A stretch of DNA of 64,000 nt, from contig NZ_CP102173.1 in assembly GCF_024584515.1 (NCBI RefSeq), forward strand, positions 2,232,001 to 2,296,000, written 5' to 3'. The stretch is from Aeromicrobium wangtongii (GTDB lineage: Bacteria > Actinomycetota > Actinomycetes > Propionibacteriales > Nocardioidaceae). Made by a program: the position numbers and the translations under genes. The notes beneath the pieces were generated by a model. It ran no database searches. It saw only the letters and a list, made by a program, of their open reading frames with translations, and was not told the DNA's origin. How positions within the stretch are numbered: the first letter of the stretch is position 1; every line of letters begins with the position of its first letter. Shown here one piece after another: positions 43,262 to 52,149 of this stretch.

Positions 43262-44421
43262 GGCTCCATCGTGCCGCCTGCCGGGGACAGCGCCGGGTCG
43301 TCGTCCAGCAGTTCTCGATCGATCATGAAGCCGATGTTTCGGCTGTCGAGGTGCACGAAGACCAGGTCCCACTCACCCACCAGCTTGGCAGCCCCCTCGT
43401 ACTCCGGCACCGTGACATGGCTCTTGCGGACCGCGACGAAGGTGTCCTCGTCGCGCCAGGTGAACATCCAGATCTGGCCGCTGCCATCAGCAGGGCCGGG
43501 GATCCACGCGAAGTAGTGCCCCTGCGGGTCGACGACGCAGTGCCCAGCGAACCGCTCGGTGTCGCACGGATCGTCGGCGAACCAGTCCGGTGGCCCCGGT
43601 GCGACGAGCACGTCCACCGTGGGCGACGGGTCGTCGCCGAGCCGACTCGTCGTGAACCGACCGCCGACCGCCCCGGCGCCCAGCTCCCTCACCAACGGGG
43701 ACGGCCGGCGATCGCGCGCCGTGCCGCCGTCCGCGGTACGTAGGTATCCGTTGATCAAACCGTTGCCGGTCGCTGTCGTCTCGCTGATCTGAGAGGGGTC
43801 GGGCTCGCCGCCGAGCCAGTCGTCGACCCGCTCCCCCGCATCGATCGTCGCCTGCGACGTCGTGGGCCGCAGCCGCTCGTCCTGGACGAGGTCCTCCATG
43901 GCCGCGACCGGGATCCGCAGCCGTTGCCGGCGCGGATCGCCGGTGATGGCCTCGTCGGGGAGCCACGCGACCGAGACCTCACGATCGGCGGCATGCAGCG
44001 TCACGGAGACGAACCCGGGGTCCTCCTCCGGCTCCTCCTCCTGCCACTTCAGCACCATCGTGCCGTCGTCGACCTCGCGCTTCACGCATCCGTCGAGAAG
44101 CTCGTCGTCGCACACCGGCCGGTCCACGTCGGGGGTGACACTTACGCCGAGCGAGGAGCCATCTGTCTCACTCCCGTACCGGAACGAGATGCCGACGTCC
44201 CTCGTCTCCTTCGGATCGTCGAAGATCGCCCTGCGCGACGTCGTGTCGCCGGGCACGTGGTCGAGGGCGACCGCGGCTATCGCGCGCGGCGTGATGGGCA
44301 GGTCACCACCCCCGCGCTCCGCTGCGAGCCCGGAACCGCAGGCTGCCGCCGGCAGCAGGCTCGCCACGACCACGATCATCCTGCGCCGCCGGCCGGACCG
44401 ACAGCCCCGAGTCCCCCGCAC
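43258..44421 (-). CDS. secreted lipoprotein of unknown function
   Basis: Protein of about 387 residues from a GTG at 44421 with GGGGGA upstream; a basic start (VRGTRGCRSGRRRR) leads to a lipoprotein signal (MIVVVASLLPAAAC). The mature chain is acidic and beta-rich, with scattered cysteines (VCDDELLDGC, DPCDTERFAGHC) that may form disulphides. No known domain recognised. It is co-translated with the DinB-like gene. An ATG at 44379 is an alternative start that still keeps the lipobox. Confidence 0.68.
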   Translation of the reverse strand: MRGTRGCRSGRRRRMIVVVASLLPAAACGSGLAAERGGGDLPITPRAIAAVALDHVPGDTTSRRAIFDDPKETRDVGISFRYGSETDGSSLGVSVTPDVDRPVCDDELLDGCVKREVDDGTMVLKWQEEEPEEDPGFVSVTLHAADREVSVAWLPDEAITGDPRRQRLRIPVAAMEDLVQDERLRPTTSQATIDAGERVDDWLGGEPDPSQISETTATGNGLINGYLRTADGGTARDRRPSPLVRELGAGAVGGRFTTSRLGDDPSPTVDVLVAPGPPDWFADDPCDTERFAGHCVVDPQGHYFAWIPGPADGSGQIWMFTWRDEDTFVAVRKSHVTVPEYEGAAKLVGEWDLVFVHLDSRNIGFMIDRELLDDDPALSPAGGTMEP

Positions 44422-44501
44422 GCGTCCCCCTGTCGTCGATGCCGGACCCACCGTCGCACATGACATCGCGCTGCATACGCCCTTTGCGTCGCAGGCTGCG
44501 G

Positions 44502-45872
44502 TCAGCCGGCGAAGTGCTGTCCGTCGATCTTGCCGTAGGGCCAGCGGAATCCGTGGCGCCGCATGATGGTCGGCACCAGGTGTGACCGCTTGGTCCACGC
44601 GTAGGCGCCGGCCGCCTTGTTGCGCCACCAGGTGTTCGGGACCCACTTGCCGGCGCGGTACCGGTACGGGTTCTCGAAGGCGTTGATGTCGATCGCGCGG
44701 CCGTAGGCGTGGGGTGAGCGCACCCCCTTGCGTCCGATGACGTCGCGGCAGTTGAACGCACTGGTGTTGTCGGCGGCCATCGACGCGTAGTCGTTGGCGC
44801 CGCGCAATCGCTTGGAGTAGCCGAACCGGTCGACGCGGTACATCGCGCGGATGGGGACCTTGTGGCGGTACAGGTCGGAGAACGCCCGCACCGTCTTGCC
44901 GGTGATCGACCGGTGCACGACCAGCTCACCGCGATGGCGGTAGCCGTCGAAGCCCCAGTAGTTGATGCGCACCAGGCGCAGCTGGCTGCGGCCGACCGGG
45001 CACCCGGCGCGCCACGAGCGTCCCTTCATGCTCTTCCAGACCGGGTCGCTGATGGTCGACACCGACGGGTTCGGACCGTCGCCGGAGGCCCTCGGCTGGG
45101 CCGGCAGCTTGCGTGGCTTGGGCGCCTTCGAAGGCAGCTTGACGACCTTGCCGGGCGGGACGTTCGTGACCGTCACGGTCGACGAGCGAGCACCGGTGTA
45201 CCAGTCGCCGGCTGCCACGATCGCCCGGTACTTGTACGTCACCCGTGGCTTCGAGCTCACCGTCGCGACGCCGGCGTCGTTGGTGCGTGCGGTGCCGAGG
45301 GTGCGCCACTTCTTGTCGCGGTAGACCTGCACGGTGACCGCCGCTCCCGGGACCACGGAGTACGGGGTGGTGACGCGCGCCGCGATGCGCAGCGTCCGCT
45401 CGTCCGTGACCGACCGCGGGGCGTCCAGCCCGACGGTGGTCGGCTGCTGGGCGCCGGCGACGACGACGGGCGCTGACGTCGAGGGCGCGTAGCCCTCCAC
45501 GCCCAGGTAGGTGGCGCGCAGCGCGATGGGATTGGTGGTGAACGTCGCGGTGATGACCGCAGTGCCGGACGCGTCGAGGCCGGCGTCGCCCAGGACGATC
45601 CAGCCGCCCGCGGTCTGCTGCTCGAACCGGACCGCTCCCCCGGCTGGCGGCTGGGCGCCGCCCTGGACCGTTACGCGCGCAGTCAACGCGGCCGGCCGCC
45701 GCAGGGTCACCTGCGGGGCGTCCAGCCGGGTGGCGGTTGCCACCGGGTCGACCGGAGCCTGCTGGGTGGGCGCGGGCGCGGTCGGTACCGGCACAGGAGC
45801 GCCACTGGCCGGGGACAGCAGACTCACAGACATCACCAAGGCCGCGACTGCGACGAGCCCCGTCCTCACCAT
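44502..45872 (-). CDS. secreted M15-type (D-Ala-D-Ala carboxypeptidase-like) peptidase with Ig-like N-terminus
   Basis: Protein of 456 residues. Signal peptide (LVAVAALVMSVSLLSPASGA, cut near 24). Residues about 45-240 form two Ig-like beta domains (VTLRRPAALTARVTV, LRIAARVTTPYSVVPGAAVTV). The C-terminal domain (about 290-456) holds SPHAYGRAIDINAFENPY, with the H and D zinc ligands of the VanY/M15 fold, and QHFAG at the very end that may supply the last histidine. It probably trims peptidoglycan stem peptides outside the cell. It begins ten bases after the miaB stop and probably shares that transcript. The ATG at 45872 opens the signal peptide. Confidence 0.82.
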   Translation of the reverse strand: MVRTGLVAVAALVMSVSLLSPASGAPVPVPTAPAPTQQAPVDPVATATRLDAPQVTLRRPAALTARVTVQGGAQPPAGGAVRFEQQTAGGWIVLGDAGLDASGTAVITATFTTNPIALRATYLGVEGYAPSTSAPVVVAGAQQPTTVGLDAPRSVTDERTLRIAARVTTPYSVVPGAAVTVQVYRDKKWRTLGTARTNDAGVATVSSKPRVTYKYRAIVAAGDWYTGARSSTVTVTNVPPGKVVKLPSKAPKPRKLPAQPRASGDGPNPSVSTISDPVWKSMKGRSWRAGCPVGRSQLRLVRINYWGFDGYRHRGELVVHRSITGKTVRAFSDLYRHKVPIRAMYRVDRFGYSKRLRGANDYASMAADNTSAFNCRDVIGRKGVRSPHAYGRAIDINAFENPYRYRAGKWVPNTWWRNKAAGAYAWTKRSHLVPTIMRRHGFRWPYGKIDGQHFAG

Positions 45873-45882
45873 CGGACCGAGC

Positions 45883-47352
45883 TCAGATGGCGCAGGCCGG
45901 GGCGGCCGGCGGCAGCGGTGCCGGGACGCCCAGTGAGGGCATGCCCAGGCCCACCGAGCGGACCTCGGTGCGTCCCTGGCGCGACTCCCACGCATCGCCG
46001 GCCTTCGTGCGCCGGTACGCGATGGGTGCCTCGTCGCTGACCAGGTGGTGCGGGGCTGCGTAGGTCACCCGCACCTTGACCATGTCGCCGGGACGCACGT
46101 CGTGGTCGCCGGGGACGAAGTGCACGAGGCGGTTGTCGCGCGCACGACCGGTCAGGCGGTGCGTCGCACCATCCTTCTTGCCTTCGTGGTCGGCGACGAG
46201 CAGCTCGACGACGCGGCCCTCCTGCTTCTTCGCCTCGTCCCACGCGACCTCGTTGACGACCTCGATGAGCCGCTCGTACCGCTCCTGCACGACCGCCTTG
46301 GGCAGCTGGTCGGGCAGCGTGGCCGCGGGGGTGCCGGGGCGCTGGGAGTACTGGAAGGTGAAGGCGCTGGTGAAGCGGGCCTTGCGCACGACCTCGATGG
46401 TCTCGGCGAAGTCCTCCTCGGTCTCACCGGGGAATCCCACGATGATGTCGGTCGTGATGGCAGCGCCGGGCATCGCCTCGCGGACCCGGTCGATGATGCC
46501 GAGGAACTTCTCCTGGCGGTACGAGCGGCGCATCGCCTTCAGCACCCGGTCGGAGCCGGACTGCAGCGGCATGTGCAGCTGCGGCATGACATTGGGCGTC
46601 TCGGCCATCGCGGCGATGACGTCGTCGGTGAAGTCCTTGGGGTGCGGGCTGGTGAACCGGACCCGCTCGAGGCCCTCGATCTCACCGCAGGCCCGCAGCA
46701 GCTTCGCGAATGCCTGCCGGTCGCCGAACTCGACGCCGTACGCGTTGACGTTCTGGCCCAGCAGGGTCACCTCGACGACGCCGTCGTCCACGAGCGCCTG
46801 CACCTCGGCCAGGATGTCGCCGGGACGCCGGTCCTTCTCCTTGCCGCGCAGGGCCGGGACGATGCAGAACGTGCAGGTGTTGTTGCAGCCCACGCTGATC
46901 GAGACCCAGGCGGCGAACACCGAGTCGCGCTTGGTCGGCAGCGTGGACGGGAAGACCTCGAGCGACTCCAGGATCTCGACCTGCGACTCCTGGGCGATGC
47001 GGGCCCGCTCCAGCAGCACCGGCAGCGAGCCGATGTTGTGGGTGCCGAACACGACGTCGACGTACGGCGCCTTCTTGGTGATCGTGTCGCGGTCCTTCTG
47101 GGCCAGGCAGCCACCGACGGCGATCTGCATGCCGGGGTTCTTCTCCTTGACCGACGCGATGTGGCCCAGGTTGCCGTACAGCTTGTTGTCGGCGTTCTCG
47201 CGCACCGCGCAGGTGTTGAACACGACCAGGTCGGGCGTGACCCCGTCCTCGGCGCGCACGTAGCCGTCCGTCTCGAGCAGGCCGCCGAGCCGCTCACTGT
47301 CGTGGACGTTCATCTGGCAGCCGTAGGTGCGCACTTCGTAGGTCTTCGTCAT
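45883..47352 (-). CDS. miaB: tRNA-2-methylthio-N6-dimethylallyladenosine synthase
   Basis: Protein of 489 residues. The N-terminal UPF0004 domain has the auxiliary cluster cysteines C12 (YGCQMN), C48 (NTCAVREN) and C82 (GGCLAQ). The radical SAM domain has C156-x3-C160-x2-C163 (CNNTCTFC). A TRAM domain lies near 380-445. MiaB adds the methylthio group at C2 of i6A37 made by MiaA, encoded 12 kb away. Neighbouring genes to the left follow on the same strand. In many actinobacteria recX lies close to miaB; here more than 14 kb separates them. Confidence 0.97.
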   Translation of the reverse strand: MTKTYEVRTYGCQMNVHDSERLGGLLETDGYVRAEDGVTPDLVVFNTCAVRENADNKLYGNLGHIASVKEKNPGMQIAVGGCLAQKDRDTITKKAPYVDVVFGTHNIGSLPVLLERARIAQESQVEILESLEVFPSTLPTKRDSVFAAWVSISVGCNNTCTFCIVPALRGKEKDRRPGDILAEVQALVDDGVVEVTLLGQNVNAYGVEFGDRQAFAKLLRACGEIEGLERVRFTSPHPKDFTDDVIAAMAETPNVMPQLHMPLQSGSDRVLKAMRRSYRQEKFLGIIDRVREAMPGAAITTDIIVGFPGETEEDFAETIEVVRKARFTSAFTFQYSQRPGTPAATLPDQLPKAVVQERYERLIEVVNEVAWDEAKKQEGRVVELLVADHEGKKDGATHRLTGRARDNRLVHFVPGDHDVRPGDMVKVRVTYAAPHHLVSDEAPIAYRRTKAGDAWESRQGRTEVRSVGLGMPSLGVPAPLPPAAPACAI

Positions 47353-47617
47353 GACCCGACCATGGTACGTGGCGGTTCGTCGGTGACCATCCAGGAACGC
47401 CTGTGTGCCGTGGCCATTGGAACGAGGACTACAGGAGACGACTGTTCGCCCCTATGGACGTCGCCCATGCAGAGCACAGAACGACGACGACCACTCCGAG
47501 GAGTCTTCCCCGAGATCGAGCGAGTGGACTTCCTTTTCAGGCGAGGCCCTAGCCACCTCCCCTCAGGACGATCTCGACGAGCTATCCATGACCCAGTGCC
47601 GACTGAGACCATGGGGC

Positions 47618-47926
47618 ATGTCCGCGAAGTCGAAGATGTCCCCATGGGTCAAGGGGCCCCAGCACAACTGGAAGACGACGGACAAGAGCCGGCAAGATGC
47701 GGGCGGGGACATCATCGAAGAGGTCTACACCGAGAGGTGGATATACATCTTCGCAATCGCGGTCGTCGCCCTCTGCGTCGTGGGCTGGTGGTGGCAAGCG
47801 TCTCTGGACGGCTGGAGCCGTGGGATAGTCCTCGCAGCCACAGTCGTCGTCACGGCCTACATGGTGGTGATGAGCGCGGCCATGGTGGTGTTCTGGCTTG
47901 TTGGCCGGTTCCTTCGGAGTATCTGA
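47618..47926 (+). CDS. small membrane protein of unknown function
   Basis: Protein of 102 residues. A polar N-terminus of about 40 residues (MSAKSKMSPWVKGPQHNWK) is followed by two transmembrane segments (WIYIFAIAVVALCVVGWWW and GIVLAATVVVTAYMVVMSAAMVVFWLVG). No family known to me. The base composition of this stretch is noticeably less GC-rich than its neighbours. The start is uncertain: ATG at 47618 or at 47588. It lies alone between miaB and the excalibur gene. Confidence 0.5.
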   Translation: MSAKSKMSPWVKGPQHNWKTTDKSRQDAGGDIIEEVYTERWIYIFAIAVVALCVVGWWWQASLDGWSRGIVLAATVVVTAYMVVMSAAMVVFWLVGRFLRSI

Positions 47927-48147
47927 GCGCGGTCAGACGACTACTCGGCCTTGGCCTCGCGCACTGGCTGGACATGATCGGTCCGACCCGCCGCAAGGAG
48001 TGGCCCACGCTGAGCCCGTCCGTGATGCGGCAGCTGGAGGCTTACAACGACTGGCGCTGGACGAGGACTGCGAGTTCCCGCGTTCGTCAGACGCCGAGCC
48101 GCGGCCCCGAGAGAATCGGACGGTAAGGAACTCACATCGGGAGAATC

Positions 48148-48417
48148 ATGCTGCGCAAGCTCACCTCCGCCGTGTGCACCGTCGCCGTCGTCGGGCTCGG
48201 GGTCGTCGCGACCACGTCACCGGCCGAGGCCGCCAACAAGACGTACAAGAACTGCACCGCGCTGAACAAGGCCTATCCGCACGGGGTGGGCAAGCCCGGT
48301 GCGAGGGACAAGACCTCCGGCAAGCCGGTCACGAACTTCACGCGCAGCGCTGCCATCTACAAGAAGAACACGAAGTCCGACCGCGACAAGGACGGCATCG
48401 CCTGCGAGAAGAAGTGA
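48148..48417 (+). CDS. secreted excalibur calcium-binding domain protein
   Basis: Protein of 89 residues. A signal peptide (LTSAVCTVAVVGLGVVATTSPAEA) is cut near residue 29. The mature part is one excalibur domain: YKNCTALNKAYPHGVGKPGARD with the first cysteine and DRDKDGIACEK (residues 78-88) with the DxDxDGxxCE calcium loop. Such domains are surface-exposed and often attached to nucleases; here it is alone. GGGAGA precedes the ATG. A stem-loop covering the stop codon follows. Confidence 0.88.
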   Translation: MLRKLTSAVCTVAVVGLGVVATTSPAEAANKTYKNCTALNKAYPHGVGKPGARDKTSGKPVTNFTRSAAIYKKNTKSDRDKDGIACEKK

Positions 48418-48426
48418 TCGCAGGCG
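48399..48426 (+). terminator. stem-loop overlapping the excalibur gene stop
   Basis: CGCCTGCGA (48399-48407) pairs perfectly with TCGCAGGCG (48418-48426) around ten bases that include the TGA. Confidence 0.5.
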
Positions 48427-48443
48427 CTCGTTTGCCGGTAGAG

Positions 48444-48611
48444 CTAGTCCGGCAGCTCGGTCTCGAGGGCAGCGATACGCGCCTCCCCCAGGCCGTCGTC
48501 CTCCGGGGTGTCGACGATCTCGGGCTCGGGCTCGGTCGGCAACGGCGCGCTGGGATCGGTGAACGGCGTGCCAACCGGCGAACCAGTCGGTGCGTTGGGG
48601 ATCTCGGTCAT
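48444..48611 (-). CDS. small acidic, proline-rich protein (55 residues)
   Basis: The frame begins MTEIPNAPTGSPVGTPF, continues with an acidic PEPEIVDTPEDDG stretch and ends ARIAALETELPD before TAG. GAGGAGA lies just upstream of the ATG, a good ribosome binding site. The codons are GC-rich at third positions like the surrounding genes. The product is acidic, without hydrophobic segments and probably disordered. No known family. It converges with the excalibur gene. Confidence 0.6.
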   Translation of the reverse strand: MTEIPNAPTGSPVGTPFTDPSAPLPTEPEPEIVDTPEDDGLGEARIAALETELPD

Positions 48612-48682
48612 GGGCTCTCCTCGGCTTGATCGTCGCGCTCCGTGATCGAAGCACGTCTACTTGGTACCCGTCGCGCGACGGA

Positions 48683-48726
48683 AGAATCTGGTTCCGTCGG
48701 CAACGGGTCTGACAAAACCAGATTCT
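48683..48726 (-). terminator. stem-loop downstream of the hydantoinase/CoA operon
   Basis: AGAATCTGGTT (48683-48693) pairs perfectly with AACCAGATTCT (48716-48726), 27 bases beyond the lyase-like gene's stop. The 22-base loop contains a further short complementarity (CCGT...ACGG). Confidence 0.55.
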
Positions 48727-48753
48727 CTCGTCCCGCCCCCGGCGCGGCGGCGG

Positions 48754-49659
48754 TCAGTTCGGGGGGAAGGCGCCGGCGCGCAGGAGGGCGCCGGGCAGGG
48801 TCTTGCCCAGGCGGTCCTGCAGCCAGGCGGTGGCGGAGGTGACGACGTCGAGGTCCAGCCCAGTGTCGACGCCCATCCGGTCGAACAGGTAGATCAGGTC
48901 CTCGGTGGCCACGTTGCCGGTCGCCGCCGGCGCGAACGGGCAGCCCCCGGTGCCGCCGATGCTGGCGTCGAGGGTCGCGACACCGGCGTCCAGCGCTGCG
49001 ACCGCATTGGCCACGCCGGTGTGCCGGGTGTCGTGCAGGTGCAGCCGGACGGGGGTGCCGGCCGGCAGGAGCCCACGGGCCAGGCCGACCCGGACCGTGA
49101 CGTCGGTGGGCACCGCGACGCCGATCGTGTCCGCCAGTGCCACCTCGTCCGGTCCCATGTCGACGACGCGCCGCAGCACCTCGGTCAGGCGCGCCTCGCT
49201 CACCTCGCCCTCGAACGGGCAGCCGAAGGCAGCAGCGACGGTGACCGTCGCGAGCACTCCCGCCTCACGCGCCTCCTGCACCAGACCGGCCGCCTCGTCG
49301 CACGCCTGCGCGGTGGTCATGCCCTGGTTGCGGCCGCAGAAGGTGTCGGTCGCCACCACGACGACGTCGATCTCGTCGACCTCGGCGGCCATCGCCCGCT
49401 CGAGGCCCCGGCGGTTCAGCACCAGGCCGGCGTAGTTCACCTCCGGGTGCCGCGGCACCTGGCGCATCAGCTCGTCCGCATCGGCCATCTGGGGCACGCG
49501 CTGCGGGTTGACGAAGCTGGTCACCTCGATGCGGCGCGCACCGGCGGCGACGGCACGTTCGACCAGCTCGATCTTGTCGGCCGTCGAGAGCACGGTGTCC
49601 TCGTTCTGCAGGCCGTCCCTCGGCGCGGTCTCCAGGATCTGGATGCTCGGGCTGGTCAT
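48754..49659 (-). CDS. hydroxymethylglutaryl-CoA lyase-like protein
   Basis: Protein of 301 residues of the DRE-TIM metallolyase family. APRDGLQNE (12-20) carries the R14, D15 and Q18 of the active site; LHLHDTRHTGVANA holds the metal-binding histidines and GGTGGCPFAPAATGNVATED (about 234-253) is the HMG-CoA lyase signature with the catalytic cysteine. HMG-CoA lyase splits HMG-CoA into acetyl-CoA and acetoacetate; relatives split other 3-hydroxy-3-alkyl acyl-CoA thioesters. It is the last gene of a five-gene operon that also encodes a CoA transferase, which could make the thioester substrate. Confidence 0.88.
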   Translation of the reverse strand: MTSPSIQILETAPRDGLQNEDTVLSTADKIELVERAVAAGARRIEVTSFVNPQRVPQMADADELMRQVPRHPEVNYAGLVLNRRGLERAMAAEVDEIDVVVVATDTFCGRNQGMTTAQACDEAAGLVQEAREAGVLATVTVAAAFGCPFEGEVSEARLTEVLRRVVDMGPDEVALADTIGVAVPTDVTVRVGLARGLLPAGTPVRLHLHDTRHTGVANAVAALDAGVATLDASIGGTGGCPFAPAATGNVATEDLIYLFDRMGVDTGLDLDVVTSATAWLQDRLGKTLPGALLRAGAFPPN

Positions 49660-50279
49660 GGCGTCGTCGTTCCTGTCGTCCGGAGATAGCTGCAGATGTC
49701 GTCGGCGTCCATGACCTCGGCGTACTTGCTGCGCAGGTCGTACAGATTGGCCTCGTGCACCGCACGGGTCCGGTCGCCCACCGCATCGGAGACCACCAGC
49801 GGCACGAAGCCGTGCTGGACGGCGTCCACGGCGGTCGCCCGCACGCACCCGCTGGTGCTCACACCGACCACCACGAGCGTATCCACCGCCTGGGAGATCA
49901 GGGTGCTGGCCAGCGACGTGCCGAAGAAGGCGCTCGCGTACTGCTTGACCACCACGACCTCGTCGTCGAGCGGTCGGACCTCGTCCATCGGCTGCCCCCA
50001 GGGACCGTCTCCGACCAGGTGACGCAGGGCCGGCACCTTGCGGAAGAACACCCCGCCGTCGGCGCCGCCGGACGCGTACCGCACCTGCGTGTGCAGCACC
50101 GGCACCCCGGACGCGCGGGCCGCCGCCAGCACCCGCGCCGCCTGCTCGAGGCACGACCTGTCGTCCAGGAACAGCGGGCTCTGCGGCTCGAAGTAGGCCC
50201 GCACGAGGTCCACCGCGACCACTGCCGGCCGGCGTCCCGGCTCCAGGGCAGCGCCGAACGGCTCCTCGCGGTCGGTCAT
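49656..50279 (-). CDS. isochorismatase-family hydrolase (N-carbamoylsarcosine amidase-like)
   Basis: Protein of 207 residues. The cysteine hydrolase triad is visible as D24 (VAVDLVRAYF), K112 (VVVKQYASAFFGT) and C145 (GVSTSGCVRATAVDA). The SAFFGTSL segment with a C-terminal GVSTSGC is the arrangement seen in N-carbamoylsarcosine amidases and related amide hydrolases. Adjacent hydantoinase subunits make an N-carbamoyl or amide product plausible. Both ends overlap neighbours by four bases. The exact substrate is open (nicotinamide-type amides cannot be excluded). Confidence 0.85.
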   Translation of the reverse strand: MTDREEPFGAALEPGRRPAVVAVDLVRAYFEPQSPLFLDDRSCLEQAARVLAAARASGVPVLHTQVRYASGGADGGVFFRKVPALRHLVGDGPWGQPMDEVRPLDDEVVVVKQYASAFFGTSLASTLISQAVDTLVVVGVSTSGCVRATAVDAVQHGFVPLVVSDAVGDRTRAVHEANLYDLRSKYAEVMDADDICSYLRTTGTTTP

Positions 50280-52147
50280 CGCGGGATCGGCGCCTTCGGC
50301 GCCGGCAGCCCTGTCTCCTCCAGGCAACGCTCGAGGATCGTGGCCAGGTCAGGCCCACGGTCGAAGGTCGGCAGCGGATCGGGGCGGCCCGCACCCAGCT
50401 CGTCGCGCAGCGAAGACGTCGCCGCGTCGTCCACCGACCCGTCGTCGGCCAGCGCGACGCCGTAACGTCGGGCGCCCTCGGCCGTGACCAGTCCCCGGCG
50501 CACCTCCAGGGCCACCAGCTGCGGATCTCGGGCCAGCGGATCGCCCCAGCCACCGCCGCCCCAGGTGACGAAGTGCAGCAGGTCGCCGGGTAGCACCTGG
50601 ACGTCGTGGACCTTGCTGCCGAGCACCTCGGTGGTGCCGTCGGCGCGCTCGAGCCACTTGCGACCGCGCGCACCGGGCTCCCCGCCGTTGACGCCCCACG
50701 GATAGGTCAACCAGCGGTCGTCGTGGATCGCGATCGTCCCGGCCTCGAGAAAGCGGTAGGCGACGTCGACGCCGTTGCCGCCGCGGTGCACGCCCGCTCC
50801 CCCGGTGTCGGCGACGGTCTCCCACCGCTCGATGCGCAGCGGGTAGTACGACTCGAGGTACTCGCACGGGATGTTGACGAACGAGGGCCACAGCGAGTGC
50901 CCGTCCGGGCCGTCGCCGATCGGACGCCCGGGGATGCCGCCGAAGCCGATCGAGTACAGCTGGAACCACTCCCCCTTGCGGTCGCCCTCCCCGTACGTGC
51001 CGGAGTACATGAAGTGCGGCGAGGACGAGAAGCCCGCCGCGTTCAGCAGATCGGGATTGGTCTGGCCGAGCAGGCCGCCGAACAGGTCGAAGACGCGGCC
51101 GATGCCGTGGTTGCGGGCATTCAGCGCCGCCGGATAGGCCGGCTTCCAGAACGAGTCGTCGGGGATCTCGACATCCACCAGGGGGTAGAAACCGTCGTTC
51201 CACAGGATCTGCGGATCGGCGACGGTGATCATGTAGATCCCGAAGAACATCCGGACCAGGTTCTCGTTGATGAAGTAGTTGATCGGCCCCTGCGCCTGCG
51301 GGCTGCTGCCGGTGAAGTCCAGCAGCACCTTGTCGCCGGTGCGGGTCAGGCTGAGCTTGAGCTCGTACGGGCCGTAGCCGATGCCGTCGTCGCAGATGTA
51401 GTCGGTGAACTCCAGCGTGCGGCCCTCCTCGAACACCATCGCGAGCAGCGCCTTCATCGCCCGGTAGTTGCGGTCCAGCAGGGCGTCCAGGGCCGAGTTG
51501 TAGGTGTCGACGCCGAAGCGCGCGCAGAGCTCCTGGATGCGCTTGGCCGCGGTGCGGCAGGCCGCCACGATGCCGTTGAGATCGGCCCGGTTCCAGTCGG
51601 GCTTGCGGACCTGGTTGAGGATGATGCGCAGCGCGTCCTCGTCCAGGACCCCCTTCTTGTACAGCTTGAAGGGCGGGATGACGACGCCCTCCTCGAAGAT
51701 CGTGCGGGCATCGGTGGGCATCGAGGCCGGTGTCTTGCCGCCGACGTCGGACATGTGCCCGAACATCGACGCCCACCCCACGATGCGTCCCTCGAAGAAG
51801 ATCGGCAGCACGACCAGCCAGTCGTTCGCGTGGCTGATCGCCGCACCGCACGAGTACGGATCGGACGTCAGCAGGACGTCCCCCTCCTCGATCGTGCCGT
51901 CGAAGTTCTCCAGGAAGTCCGGGATCGAGAGGCCGAACTGGCCCACCATCATCTTGCCCTCGTGATTGGCGATCAGCGGGAACTCGTCATGCTGCTCGCG
52001 GATGCCCGGCGACAGCGCGGTGCGGAACAGCACCTCGTCCATCTCGTAGCGAGCGTTGCGCAGGGCGTTCTCGACCAGGTCAAGCGTCACCATGTCCACG
52101 TCGACGGACCTCATCGGCGTGGTCGCGGTCTCGATCAGCTGTGCCAT
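50276..52147 (-). CDS. hydantoinase B/oxoprolinase family protein
   Basis: Protein of 623 residues (HyuB domain). NPCEYLESYYPLRIERW-type, GGAGVHRGGNG and FVTWGGGGWGDPL segments are typical. The family works as a complex with the HyuA subunit in ATP-dependent opening of cyclic imides or lactams (N-methylhydantoin, 5-oxoproline) or, with a further subunit, acetone-type carboxylation. The ATG at 52147 is two bases after the hyuA-like stop, so the two are coupled. The frame also extends upstream without homology. Confidence 0.92.
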   Translation of the reverse strand: MAQLIETATTPMRSVDVDMVTLDLVENALRNARYEMDEVLFRTALSPGIREQHDEFPLIANHEGKMMVGQFGLSIPDFLENFDGTIEEGDVLLTSDPYSCGAAISHANDWLVVLPIFFEGRIVGWASMFGHMSDVGGKTPASMPTDARTIFEEGVVIPPFKLYKKGVLDEDALRIILNQVRKPDWNRADLNGIVAACRTAAKRIQELCARFGVDTYNSALDALLDRNYRAMKALLAMVFEEGRTLEFTDYICDDGIGYGPYELKLSLTRTGDKVLLDFTGSSPQAQGPINYFINENLVRMFFGIYMITVADPQILWNDGFYPLVDVEIPDDSFWKPAYPAALNARNHGIGRVFDLFGGLLGQTNPDLLNAAGFSSSPHFMYSGTYGEGDRKGEWFQLYSIGFGGIPGRPIGDGPDGHSLWPSFVNIPCEYLESYYPLRIERWETVADTGGAGVHRGGNGVDVAYRFLEAGTIAIHDDRWLTYPWGVNGGEPGARGRKWLERADGTTEVLGSKVHDVQVLPGDLLHFVTWGGGGWGDPLARDPQLVALEVRRGLVTAEGARRYGVALADDGSVDDAATSSLRDELGAGRPDPLPTFDRGPDLATILERCLEETGLPAPKAPIPR

Positions 52148-52149
52148 CG

